Shown one piece after another: positions 1-7,562 of a stretch of 46,826 nucleotides of DNA. Position 1 is the stretch's first letter; every line of letters begins with the position of its first letter. Source of the DNA: a virus; the IMG/VR virus record IMGVR_UViG_3300037155_000153, positions 1 through 46,826 of that record. One strand, 5' to 3'. A program made the position numbers and the translations under genes. The notes under the pieces were generated by a model that had not been told where the DNA came from, did no database searches, and saw nothing but the letters and a program-made list of their open reading frames with translations.

Positions 1-92
1 ACTTCCGATGGAGTTGTAAACAATGAGTTTTACATTCCCGGAATGGGGAAGGGAGTAGTTAATTGTTGTAGTCGGATTAAAGGGGTTGGGAT
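1..92. repeat. 92-bp terminal direct repeat, left copy
   Basis: The first 92 bases are identical to the last 92 bases of the window (46735-46826). The repeat lies inside the T9SS sorting-domain coding sequence, in the same codon phase at both ends. It is either the overlap of a circular assembly or a paralogous repeat at which the contig broke. Confidence 0.95.
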
Positions 93-2403
93 AGTTCTGG
101 GAAAGAGTATAGTCTGAAACTGTGGTTAAAGGAGATGATTTTACCGATAAAGGATTATCCGGATCAGTGAAAGTCCCGACATAATATGCAACGGTTGTAC
201 CATTAAGAATTGTAAAACCTCCTCCTATATACATTTTACCATCGGCGGGGTTAATCTGCATTGCTTCGAGATAAGAATTGACGCCATTACCAATAACAGT
301 CCAAGTGCTGGTATTACTATTCCACTTGACAAGATGTTTAGCCGGCGTTCCATCGCCTAATTGAGAAATATATCCTCCTACATAAACATCACTGCCATTT
401 ATAGCTATAGAATAAACCTGACTATATAATGACAAACCACTACTTAAAGTTGACCATGTATTAGTGGTAGCATTCCATTTGGCCAAACCGTAAGCTATTG
501 TAGTACCGTCCCCAAGTAGAGAAAAACCGCCTCCCACATAAACATCACTTCCGTTTACGGCTATAACGCTAACTTGCGCACTTATTCCATTTATTCCATT
601 TGATGTCCCACTTGCTAAAGTTGACCACGTGCCGGTGTTAGTATTCCATTTGGCTATATGCTTAGCTGATGTACCATCACCAAGTTTAGTGAAATTTCCT
701 CCTACGTAAACATCACTACCACTTATGGCTATGGTCTTAATATAAGGCTGACTTGCAGAAACTCCGTTAGAGGAACCGCTTTTTAGGGTAGACCAGGTGT
801 TGGAGGTGGTATTCCATTTTGCTATGCAGTTAGCTGATGTTGAGCTATCTCCAAGTAAAGTAAACCAGCCTCCTACATAAACGTCACTGCCACTTACTGC
901 CAGGGCTTCAACCCACCAATTTACTCCATTAGACTTTCCACTTTTTAAGGTGGACCAGGTGTTAGAGATGGTATTCCATTTTGCTATGCAATTAGCTGAT
1001 GTACCATCACCAAGTTGATTAAAATCACCTCCCACATAAACATCACTGCCACTTATAACTATGGAACGGACATAATAATTCACACCATTAGAGTCACCGC
1101 ATTTTAAAGTTGACCAGGCACCTGTGGTAGTATTCCATTTAGCTATATAATTAGCTGATGTTCCATCGCCAAGTAGATTAAAACTACCCCCAACATAAAT
1201 ATCGCTACCACTAATGGCTATGGACAAGACAGAATTATTTACTCCGTTATTACTGCTGCCGAATGCGGACCAGTTTCCATTCCATTTGACTATGTAGTTA
1301 ACAAATGTTTTCCCGTCTCCGAGTTGAGTAAATTCACCACCAGCAAAAACATTACTTCCAATTATTGCTATAGCCCAAACCCAACTATTTAATCCGTTAA
1401 AGGATCCACCTGTTAGGGTTAACCAAGAGTTGGAAGTGTTATTCCATTTGGCTATATAGTCAGCAGATGTTCCATCTCCAAGTTGAGTAAAATCGCCTCC
1501 CACATAAACATCGCTACCGTTTATAGTTATCGCGGAAACCCAACCTTTTACTCCATTGAATGCGCCGCTATTTAAAGTTGACCAGGTGCTGGTTGTATTA
1601 TGCCATATAGCAATATTGCTAGCTGATGTTGTCCCGTCGCCAAGTAAATTAAAACCGCCACCAACATAAACGTCACTATCGCTTATAGCCAGGGCAGTAA
1701 CATTACCATTTACTCCATTAGATGCCCCACTTTTTAGAGTAGACCATGAACTGGTAGCAGTGTTCCATTTGGCTATGTGGTTTGCTGATGTAGTTTTGTC
1801 GCCAAGTAGAGAAAAACCGCCTCCTATATAAACTTCATTACCGCTAATAGATATGGCAGCAACACCATCATTTACTCCGTTAGAGGTACCGCTTGTTAAA
1901 GTTGACCAAGTGTTGGAAGTGCTATTCCATTTAGCTATGTAATTAGCTGATGTACCATCACCAAGTTTAGTAAACCCGCCTCCTACATAAACATCGCTAC
2001 CGCTTACTGCTACACTATAAATAGGACTATTTACCCCGTTAGTGATACCACTTGTTAAGGTTGCCCAGGTACTGGTAATAGTATTAAATTTTGTAATGTA
2101 GTTAGCGTTTGTTATACCATCACCAAGTAGAGTAAAATATCCTCCCACATAAATATCACTACCACTAATTGCAATGGAAGAAACAATATTATTTACTCCA
2201 TTAGAGATCCCACTTGTTAAGTTTGACCATGTACTGGTTGTTGTATTCCATTTGGCTATGTTATTAGCAGGAATATCGCTTACAATTGTGAAACTACCGC
2301 CGACATAAATATTTCCGCTGTCATCGATAGCAATCGTATAAACTCTACCATTTGTTCCAATTCTGCCTGAACCTAAACTTCCCCATGTATAAGACAAAGG
2401 GGG
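1..2403 (-). CDS. T9SS-sorted repeat (beta-propeller-like) protein, partial
   Basis: An open minus-strand frame of about 800 codons runs off the left edge. It is built from roughly 14 tandem units of about 55 residues with the recurrent pattern GSDVYVGG-F--LGDGTSAN-IAKWN-TT-TWSTL, which suggests a beta-propeller of the kelch or delta-60 repeat kind. It ends in a T9SS type A sorting domain (QNYPNPFNPTTTINYSLP, then VYNSIGSK at the edge). Such proteins are exported by type IX secretion and anchored or released at the cell surface. The 5' end is not clean: a TAA (2404-2406) lies just before TTG 2397, and the nearest signal-peptide-like start (ATG 2488) is in another frame and meets a TAG. The rest of the sorting domain matches the fragment at 46588-46826. 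Host gene; binding target unknown. Confidence 0.8.
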
Positions 2404-2513
2404 TTAAACAAATGATTAAAGAAACTACAACAAACTAACTACTTACAACACATACAAAAGCGGACATTAAGCTAAGAATAAGCTTCATTGGAAATAATTA
2501 GAAATTGTCTGAA
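2404..2513. other. Intergenic gap, candidate left prophage end
   Basis: This 110-bp AT-rich gap lies between the lipoprotein gene and the T9SS gene. On the minus strand it holds a short signal-peptide-like frame starting at ATG 2488 (MKLILSLMSAFVCVVSS) that stops at TAG. On the plus strand there are several ACTAC/ACTAAC/ACTTAC direct repeats (about 2428-2450), which might be transposase-binding sites, but no matching set was found on the right. Confidence 0.3.
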
Positions 2514-3002
2514 TTAATCTGTTAAAACGCGCGAATTATTTTTCAATTTCCGAATCGCGAAACCGCTCAATTGAATGCCATCAATATCCAAAGGACCATC
2601 CTTTCGGGGCAAAACATCGATCTTAAATCTTACAATTGAATTTGCACCAAGTTTTGTAGCTAAATGATATAACGAATCGATAGCATCGGTGAGGGAAAGG
2701 TCTTCTACCAGCCAGGTATGATTATCAATAAAATGTTCTTCATACCGGTCTGGAGGTAAAGCTATCGGAGAAGCAAAACTACGATGAATAACCTGGGGAT
2801 AAATATCCAAATTGAGCATAGCAATTGATTCATACTGCCCCATATATGATTCGGGAGTTATTTGGAAACCGAGTGCGGTATATTTTGTAAAGTCAGCGCC
2901 ATAAGTGCGAACTAAATGCTGATGTTCACTTATTAATGTTTCATTCGCGCAGCTCATAAGGAGAAGAGAACTAACCAGGGCAATAATGAGATGTTTTTTC
3001 AT
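2514..3002 (-). CDS. Putative lipoprotein (lysogeny operon)
   Basis: A 162-residue protein with a lipoprotein signal peptide: basic MKKH, a hydrophobic core (IIALVSSLLLMS) and lipobox cysteine C18. The C-terminal half (YHLATKLGANSIVRFKID ... ISGFAIRK-like) recalls small YbjQ- or DUF4156-like lipoproteins, but the match is weak. It overlaps the start of the upstream zinc-ribbon gene by 4 nt and is the last gene of the repressor-led operon. It is therefore likely expressed in the lysogen, where surface lipoproteins of prophages often block superinfection; that role is inference. It could also be a host gene if the prophage end lies further right. Confidence 0.6.
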   Translation of the reverse strand: MKKHLIIALVSSLLLMSCANETLISEHQHLVRTYGADFTKYTALGFQITPESYMGQYESIAMLNLDIYPQVIHRSFASPIALPPDRYEEHFIDNHTWLVEDLSLTDAIDSLYHLATKLGANSIVRFKIDVLPRKDGPLDIDGIQLSGFAIRKLKNNSRVLTD

Positions 3003-3385
3003 GATACTACTTCCCTCGTAGATACTGTTTCTGAATTTGTAAATAATTGTTTGAGCAGTAAAGCCTTTATGTCATGCTGACCTTCAAGAAGTCTGGCAAC
3101 AGCTATAAATATAGCTAACAAGAAGAATGAAAAGACAATAATGATAATTCCGATTGTTAAATTTTCCGGATGAGTTATTATAAGATTGGGAGAGTCCGGC
3201 ATTGACAAGGTTCTGGATATGTTGCTAAATAAATATATTGAAGCGAAAATTGAACATACAAAATTAAACCAACCAATCAATCTTAAAAGATTACTAAGGA
3301 GCGGATAGACCGGAATCATCATTTTACAGTTTGGACAACCATCATGTACATTTTCAATTATTAAATAACAATAAGGACATTTCAT
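2999..3385 (-). CDS. Zinc-ribbon membrane protein (lysogeny operon)
   Basis: A 128-residue protein. The N-terminus carries a compact zinc ribbon with two CxxC knuckles (CPYC at 3-6 and CPNC at 17-20). Two hydrophobic segments follow at about 35-58 (IGWFNFVCSIFASIYLF) and 74-96 (IGIIIIVFSFFLLAIFIAVA), then a short polar tail. It lies 16 bp downstream of the MuF-domain gene and overlaps the lipoprotein gene by 4 nt, so all should be co-transcribed with the repressor. Function not recognised; a role in lysogenic conversion or superinfection exclusion fits the position. Confidence 0.6.
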   Translation of the reverse strand: MKCPYCYLIIENVHDGCPNCKMMIPVYPLLSNLLRLIGWFNFVCSIFASIYLFSNISRTLSMPDSPNLIITHPENLTIGIIIIVFSFFLLAIFIAVARLLEGQHDIKALLLKQLFTNSETVSTREVVS

Positions 3386-3401
3386 TATTACCTCCGAAGT
3401 A

Positions 3402-3881
3402 TTAAATTATTATTTCAATGCCTTTTTCGACTGGTGTTTCATATTGTGCAAAAGGATTAGGCTCCCAGATATGGTAACATCCCCATCCTGCCCCGAAAAA
3501 CAATACCGGCAGGTTCTGCTTATTATTCATTTTTTCAATCTGTTTTGTTGAATAAGTCTTATCGACTTTATTATGACAAAATTTATAACAAATATCTATT
3601 GAGCGAATTGAAGGGGATAAGGTAAACATATCTACATCTCCCTGGCGGGCCCTATAATATTGATATACTCTGCTGCAGGCGCAAATTAATGTAGTATAGA
3701 TAATATCCGGAGGACGTGGGAGATCCGGAGAGATAAGAATAAGCGCATTGATAAATTCTTTCTTATTCAGCTTATTATCAAGACAATCCAGGACCAATAA
3801 ACCTATTTTAGATAGTAAATCCAGGGGAAATATTGCTTCAAGATAGGACAAAACCAGAATTACACGCTTATTATTGTCCAT
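3402..3881 (-). CDS. MuF C-terminal domain protein in the repressor operon
   Basis: A 159-residue protein directly after the repressor: its ATG follows the repressor stop with no gap. Residues about 1-75 look helical and are not recognised. From about residue 76 the sequence parallels the C-terminus of the MuF-like protein at 14702-15439, ending in LPV---G-GW-CYH-WEP-PF (residues 124-144). Such a C-H-W-P motif is usual at the end of phage minor head (MuF/gp30) proteins. A lysogeny gene carrying this domain is unusual. It may be a decoy or immunity factor acting on incoming virions, or a relic of a second head gene. Confidence 0.6.
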   Translation of the reverse strand: MDNNKRVILVLSYLEAIFPLDLLSKIGLLVLDCLDNKLNKKEFINALILISPDLPRPPDIIYTTLICACSRVYQYYRARQGDVDMFTLSPSIRSIDICYKFCHNKVDKTYSTKQIEKMNNKQNLPVLFFGAGWGCYHIWEPNPFAQYETPVEKGIEIII

Positions 3882-4268
3882 TTATGTGGTTAATTCTACT
3901 GGATCGCCGGGGTTTTCGAGGGATTTTAGCTCTATGGCGGTCATTAAATTGATTTTTGAGAGCACTTTTCTTAGTGTTTCGACCTCTTTTTCCAGTCTAA
4001 TTATCTCAATATCCACAGAACTATATACCGGTATGTCCTCCCGGAAGACCGTTATAGATGTATCATCGCCGAATACGAGCCAGATTGGATCAACTTTTAA
4101 GTAGTTAGCGATCTCAATGGCGCGGGAAACAGCTGGTTCACTAGTGTTTTTTTCATATTCTATTAATGTACGCTTGCTAAAATGAAGATCCCGGGCAAGC
4201 TGGTCCTGTGTAACCTTGCGCGAATCTCTCGACTTCTTTATTCTCTCACCCAGTTTACTGCTTTCCAT
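3882..4268 (-). CDS. XRE-family phage repressor (CI-like)
   Basis: A 128-residue protein with a helix-turn-helix of the XRE/CI type at about 9-64 (IKKSRDSRKVTQDQLARDLHFS, then RTLIEYEKNTSEPAVSRAIEIA). A leucine-rich helix at about 95-118 could mediate dimerisation. No LexA/CI-type peptidase domain is present, so induction would not be by simple RecA-stimulated self-cleavage. It is transcribed away from the early operon across a region with two 18-bp dyads (4294-4311 and 4323-4340), the second of which overlaps the early promoter. This is the expected layout of a lysogeny switch. Confidence 0.85.
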   Translation of the reverse strand: MESSKLGERIKKSRDSRKVTQDQLARDLHFSKRTLIEYEKNTSEPAVSRAIEIANYLKVDPIWLVFGDDTSITVFREDIPVYSSVDIEIIRLEKEVETLRKVLSKINLMTAIELKSLENPGDPVELTT

Positions 4269-4293
4269 AAATCGAAATAATAATTAAAAATAA

Positions 4294-4311
4294 TGTGAAT
4301 ATTTTCGCACT
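4294..4311 (-). promoter_or_regulatory. Operator-like dyad O1
   Basis: On the minus strand this reads AGTGCGAAAATATTCACA and matches the second site at 4323-4340 at 13 of 18 positions. The core AGTGCnnAAAnnTTCAC has GTG...CAC dyad symmetry. It lies between the repressor start and the early promoter. Binding by the repressor or the Cro/Ner-like protein is inferred. Confidence 0.55.
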
Positions 4312-4316
4312 AACTA

Positions 4317-4347
4317 TTGACAAGTGCAGAAAACTTCACTACCTTTG
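4317..4347 (+). promoter_or_regulatory. Early promoter of Bacteroidota type
   Basis: TTGAC at 4317-4321 and TACCTTTG at 4340-4347 are separated by 18 nt. This fits the Bacteroidota housekeeping promoter (TTG element near -33 and TAnnTTTG near -7). Transcription would start about 7 nt further, some 40 nt before the first early gene at 4393. The operator-like dyad O2 fills the spacer. Confidence 0.7.
4323..4340 (+). promoter_or_regulatory. Operator-like dyad O2 inside the early promoter
   Basis: AGTGCAGAAAACTTCACT lies between the -33 and -7 elements. It shares AGTGC--AAA--TTCAC with O1, in the opposite orientation. Protein bound here would block the early promoter. Confidence 0.55.
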
Positions 4348-4392
4348 TGTGGTTCAAAATTGAAACCGAAAATTTAATAAAAATCTGACAAT

Positions 4393-4572
4393 ATGAATAA
4401 AAACGTTAAAAATAAATCGCTGCTTAATAATTCGGAAATTGCAAGAAGACTGAAGGTGTCACCCCAATACATTGGTCAAGTAATGAGGGGCGATAAACCC
4501 GGGAAAAAGATAACACCGAAGATATTGGCACTAATTGAAAGAACATTAAAAAACTCATTGAGGGCTGCATGA
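4393..4572 (+). CDS. Cro/Ner-like small HTH regulator
   Basis: A 59-residue protein, the first gene after the early promoter and divergent from the repressor. The sequence NNSEIARRLKVSPQYIGQVM is a good helix-turn-helix (about 12-31), followed by a basic loop and a final helix (PKILALIERTLK). Size, position and motif match the Cro/Ner role of shutting down repressor or early transcription during lytic growth. Its TGA overlaps the ATG of the next frame (ATGA). Real, although shorter than usual gene-calling cutoffs. Confidence 0.7.
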   Translation: MNKNVKNKSLLNNSEIARRLKVSPQYIGQVMRGDKPGKKITPKILALIERTLKNSLRAA

Positions 4573-4862
4573 AAGAATTTACAACAGAAGAATGCATAGA
4601 AATCCTAAGAACCGGAAATGGGACAAGATATGAGATTATGAGCATATTACCCAGAATTCCTATTGAAGTAAAAAAAGCTTCTCTTCTCGCATCAATTTTA
4701 GAACATCCACATTTTCAGCGGAAGTATCTTCCAAAAAATTCTTTTCGCATTGGCTGCAAAGGTCCTCTATATATTTTCTTGAATCTGGAATTGAGCCTTT
4801 CTCTCCGCTTTCTTCTAAAGCCGCTAACTCTTTTAAGGTCTTTATTTGGGCATAAAGCATGA
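4569..4862 (+). CDS. Small early protein, 3' part doubtful
   Basis: A 97-residue frame translationally coupled to the Cro/Ner-like gene by ATGA. The first 33 or so residues (MKEFTTEECIEILRTGNG...) look like ordinary protein. The remainder is hydrophobic and low in complexity, and overlaps on the opposite strand a frame with better protein character (4660-4920). The gene may have been cut short by insertion of that segment. Function unknown. Confidence 0.35.
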   Translation: MKEFTTEECIEILRTGNGTRYEIMSILPRIPIEVKKASLLASILEHPHFQRKYLPKNSFRIGCKGPLYIFLNLELSLSLRFLLKPLTLLRSLFGHKA

Positions 4863-4920
4863 GGTTGACTTTGCGGAGATATATCATCCCTTTTTCGAGT
4901 TCTTTGATTCGTTCTTCCAT
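4660..4920 (-). CDS. Small coiled-coil protein antisense in the early region
   Basis: About 86 residues from ATG 4920, the in-frame GTG at 4929 being a less likely start. It is rich in E, K and L with heptad-like spacing (EERIKELEKGMIYLRKVNL, LKELAALEESGEKG), then CSQC and an acidic tail. It is the only minus-strand gene inside the early operon and converges on the frame at 4569. No promoter consensus is visible upstream. Function unknown. Confidence 0.5.
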   Translation of the reverse strand: MEERIKELEKGMIYLRKVNLMLYAQIKTLKELAALEESGEKGSIPDSRKYIEDLCSQCEKNFLEDTSAENVDVLKLMREEKLFLLQ

Positions 4921-5003
4921 TGTTGGCACTCTGGTTAGTTTGTTAAGGTAAATATAATAAGCGGAAACGCAATAATCTATTAAAATATTCGAAGAAAATT
5001 TGA

Positions 5004-5477
5004 ATGAACTACATCTCGGTTATTAAAATCAAGTTGAATGAGCTGGTGTTTGGGCGCAGTAAGTCTAAGAAAGATGTTACGCCTTACGACTGCGCGGAGA
5101 TCGTAGGGAAGTCTTACAATTATTTGTGGAAGATCTGCTCCATGTCGGAAGATCATCCGTTTCCGATGGAATACTTAGTGCCATTGATGAAAGCCAAAAA
5201 TAATTTTGATGTTCTTGAGCAGATGGCGCGTGAATGCGGGTTTGTAGTTGTGAAACTCCCAAAGGGGAAAATGGCCAGGGGCGAAGAGAATGAAATGGTT
5301 CATGAAATGCAGATAGCGGCTAACAAGGTAGTGGCTGCGTTCATGGACTTCATTAAGAGCGGACGGGAGGAGCATTCTATCCAGGTGATAGATCTAATCA
5401 TGAAAGATATCCAGACAAAATTATCAGTAAAAAAATATGTTGAGAAAAGAGCTTCCAGACAGGAGGATTTATTCTGA
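5004..5477 (+). CDS. Phage CII-like regulatory protein
   Basis: A 157-residue protein resembling the phage regulatory protein CII family (Cp76 type). The N-terminal helical region has a MSYSYLRR-like segment (VGKSYNYLWKICSMSEDHPFP), then LVPLM-A--NFDVLEQMARECGFVVVKLPKG, which is typical of that family, and a helical C-terminal tail. Family members bind DNA and set the lysis/lysogeny or early/middle balance. It follows the Cro/Ner-like gene in the same operon and its stop adjoins the next gene. Confidence 0.65.
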   Translation: MNYISVIKIKLNELVFGRSKSKKDVTPYDCAEIVGKSYNYLWKICSMSEDHPFPMEYLVPLMKAKNNFDVLEQMARECGFVVVKLPKGKMARGEENEMVHEMQIAANKVVAAFMDFIKSGREEHSIQVIDLIMKDIQTKLSVKKYVEKRASRQEDLF

Positions 5478-5701
5478 TGTGGATTTTATGCGCTGAAATA
5501 GATGATGGAAGCGGAACTTCGATATTTATTTATTGGACCGGGACAGGGATTTCATTTAAAAAGGATCAGGCGAAGAAATATGTAAAGCATGATGCGGCAG
5601 AGAGCAGATGCCGAACTATCAATATGAATAATGGCGGAGGAAAAGTTCAGGTAGCGGGATCTGATATTACTGTAAAATTTAAGATTGAGTACGGAGAATG
5701 A
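5477..5701 (+). CDS. Hypothetical early protein
   Basis: A 74-residue soluble protein, beta-rich in appearance (WILCAEIDDGSGTSIFIYWTGTG), with a charged middle. It is overlapped by 1 nt by the CII-like gene and overlaps the next gene by 4 nt, so it is part of a tightly coupled set. No family recognised. Confidence 0.65.
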   Translation: MWILCAEIDDGSGTSIFIYWTGTGISFKKDQAKKYVKHDAAESRCRTINMNNGGGKVQVAGSDITVKFKIEYGE

Positions 5702-6072
5702 AGGTAGTTAAAAAAGGAAACGCAGATTATTATTGTTTCCGGTGTCCGGGATGCGGGGATATTCATAGTATTCCGGTTCATGGTGAAAAAAATGCTTGGG
5801 GATTTAATGACAATGTCGATAAACCCACCTTTACACCAAGTTTATTAGTACGGTGTGGGCATTATTGTTCTGGCCAGGAAGGAAAAGAATGCTGGTGTAC
5901 CTACCGTAAAGAACATCCAGAAAATAAAAACGCACCAAAATGTTCTCTTTGTCATTCGTTTATTACCGATGGGAAGATTCAATTCTTAGGCGATTGCACA
6001 CATGATCTAAAGGGCCAAACCATTGAATTACCTGAGTTGGATGAAAGTTTTATAGAATATTACGGGAAATGA
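5698..6072 (+). CDS. DUF6527-like zinc-binding protein
   Basis: A 124-residue protein with paired cysteines: CFRCPGCGDIHSIPV at about 13-27, C52/C57, and C80/C83 (CSLCHSFITDGKIQF). It closes with LGDCTHDLKGQTIELPEL. The pattern W-F---KPTFTPSL...CHSFI-DGKIQFL-DC-H-L-G matches DUF6527-type phage proteins. Structural zinc binding is likely; the biochemical role is not known. Overlaps both neighbours by 4 nt. Confidence 0.7.
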   Translation: MKVVKKGNADYYCFRCPGCGDIHSIPVHGEKNAWGFNDNVDKPTFTPSLLVRCGHYCSGQEGKECWCTYRKEHPENKNAPKCSLCHSFITDGKIQFLGDCTHDLKGQTIELPELDESFIEYYGK

Positions 6073-6329
6073 GAATGCCTAAAGTGATTGATAAGGAAAT
6101 GGTAATAGGTATGGTGAAGATGGGATTTAAGCAGGCGGTTATAGCTGACCGGCTGGGATGCAGCACCAGGCAGATAAGAAGGATATTCAGGGGATTAGGA
6201 TTGAAAGCGGATAAAATAAAATTAGATACTGATGTTGAAGAGATAGTAAGAGATCTATGCTTAAGATTTGAAAGCGGTGAGAAGGCAAGTTTGAGATTTG
6301 GGGTTTCGAGACAAGCTATTCTAAAATAA
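6069..6329 (+). CDS. Small helix-turn-helix protein
   Basis: An 86-residue protein with an obvious HTH at about 15-40 (KQAVIADRLGCSTRQIRRIF) and a second HTH-like segment at the C-terminus (FESGEKASLRFGVSRQAILK). The two half-motifs suggest a homeodomain-like DNA-binding protein. Likely an early regulator, or a protein assisting transposition or packaging; which is not clear. Confidence 0.6.
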   Translation: MRMPKVIDKEMVIGMVKMGFKQAVIADRLGCSTRQIRRIFRGLGLKADKIKLDTDVEEIVRDLCLRFESGEKASLRFGVSRQAILK

Positions 6330-6342
6330 TTGGAGTCCAGGC

Positions 6343-6432
6343 ATGGATTATCTTTTGTGGATTTTGTTAGTCATTCTAGTGGGGTTATGGCTTTATGGCG
6401 TAACTCATTGTGAAGACGGGGAGGAAGAATAA
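6343..6432 (+). CDS. 29-residue membrane peptide
   Basis: ATG 6343 follows a GGAG ribosome-binding site (6332-6335). The product MDYLLWILLVILVGLWLYGV followed by an acidic tail (CEDGEEE) is a single membrane helix. Its TAA overlaps the next start (TAATG). Small phage membrane peptides of this kind are common; function unknown. Confidence 0.45.
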   Translation: MDYLLWILLVILVGLWLYGVTHCEDGEEE

Positions 6433-6655
6433 TGAAGGGAGAGTTTATAATATCGTCATTTTGCCGGGGGGGGCATTGTACAGTGCAGATTAAGCATAAT
6501 TCAATATATGCAGTTGTTTGCGGACCAGTAAAGGGCTTTCCCTTTGGTTTGATATTAAAGGGATTGATAAAGTTGAGTTTGAAGAAATGGGGACTTGTTT
6601 ATACAAATCAGAATTTAATAAATCGTTACAACAAAATGAGAAGGAGCAAACTTGA
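6432..6655 (+). CDS. Early protein read by a -1 frameshift at 6530-6536
   Basis: The gene starts in one frame (MKGEFIISSFCRGGHCTVQI, then KHNSIYAVVCGPVKG) and continues sensibly only in the -1 frame after 6536 (LSLWFDIKGIDKVEFEEMG, then TCLYKSEFNKSLQQNEKEQT). That frame stops at TGA 6653-6655, which overlaps the TTG start of the next gene. At the junction is a perfect X XXY YYZ heptamer, A AAG GGC (6530-6536), in the correct zero frame. A 7-bp stem (6539-6545 with 6557-6563) follows. The unshifted frame runs on to 6668 but looks non-coding. Programmed frameshift, real mutation and sequencing error all remain possible. Function unknown. Confidence 0.5.
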
Positions 6656-7560
6656 AAGAAGTTACTAAGGTAGAGAAGCACCCGGGAACGGGTATGACCG
6701 TTTATGATGAAGAGACTGAGAAATTTGTAGATGTCTCTCCTGAAACACAACGACTTGCCGCATACGTTCACCAGCAGGGGCTGATGGGAGCCTTTATATC
6801 GGCAGTCGCGATCAAAAAAATGTTTGATGAGAAGCTTTATTTAGGTATGGGATGCCAGTCGAGGGAGGAATATGTTGCAGTTTGTACTCCTTACGGACGC
6901 AGACAAGCATACCGATACTATAAAATTGCCACAAAATTCGATTCTGTGACTAAGTTATTGACTGGCGAAGACTTAAAACCGATCAATTTAGAAAATGGTT
7001 TAGTGACTTTAAAGTCACTAAACGGGGAGAATGGGTCGGAAATAGCCTCGTTGGGGTTAAGTAAACTATACGAATTATCCAATTTAGAGGATGATGAGGT
7101 TGCCGATCTGATCAAAAAAGGGAAAGTTGATCTACCAGGTGGAGAATTAACTCTTCAGGATATTATTGATTCTACAGCCAGGGAAGCGGCGAAGAAAATA
7201 GCCGGATTGAAAAAAACATATCAATCAAAAATATCTCAATTGACAGAGGAACTGAAACTTAAGGAGAGTGAAGAGAAGGAGAGGCGGAAACTGGTGGAGG
7301 ATCTTACTATCCAGAACAAAGAAGCAAAACGAATTGAGGCAAAGTTTGGAGACAGGGCAACTTTACTAAAACATAAGTACGAGCAACTGGAGGAAGCGAA
7401 CCGGCTGGTAGATGAGGCAAGTATGGTTATCCGGAAATGCGGAGTGAACGAGGATGACCCGGCAGAACTGCAGGCGGATCTGATCAGGCTGCTTAAAAAA
7501 ATTGATGAAGTGCACGAGGAGTTTGTTATGGAATTTGCCGAGATAGTGGAAGCGGCGTAG
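6652..7560 (+). CDS. Coiled-coil phage protein, DUF3102-like
   Basis: A 302-residue protein. The N-terminal 115 residues contain an AIKKMFDEKLYLGMGC-SREEY...GRRQAYRYYKIATKF stretch, similar to the helical DNA-binding-like domain of DUF3102-type phage proteins. A long charged coiled coil spans about 180-265 (LKKTYQSKISQLTEELKLKE and onward). Starts at TTG 6652, with GGAG about 8 nt upstream. It lies in the early operon; a role in DNA transactions is plausible but unproven. Confidence 0.6.
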   Translation: MKEVTKVEKHPGTGMTVYDEETEKFVDVSPETQRLAAYVHQQGLMGAFISAVAIKKMFDEKLYLGMGCQSREEYVAVCTPYGRRQAYRYYKIATKFDSVTKLLTGEDLKPINLENGLVTLKSLNGENGSEIASLGLSKLYELSNLEDDEVADLIKKGKVDLPGGELTLQDIIDSTAREAAKKIAGLKKTYQSKISQLTEELKLKESEEKERRKLVEDLTIQNKEAKRIEAKFGDRATLLKHKYEQLEEANRLVDEASMVIRKCGVNEDDPAELQADLIRLLKKIDEVHEEFVMEFAEIVEAA

Positions 7561-7562
7561 AC

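Noticed and set aside
1-2400. Regular repeats of about 165 bp, resembling a large tandem array
   Set aside because: The periodicity is in the protein (repeat motif GSDVYVGG...IAKWN), with diverged DNA between units; there are no short identical repeats with unique spacers as in a CRISPR array.
6537-6668. Zero-frame continuation of the gene starting at 6432
   Set aside because: It gives a basic, low-complexity sequence and overruns the next gene start, while the -1 frame gives balanced protein ending exactly at that start.
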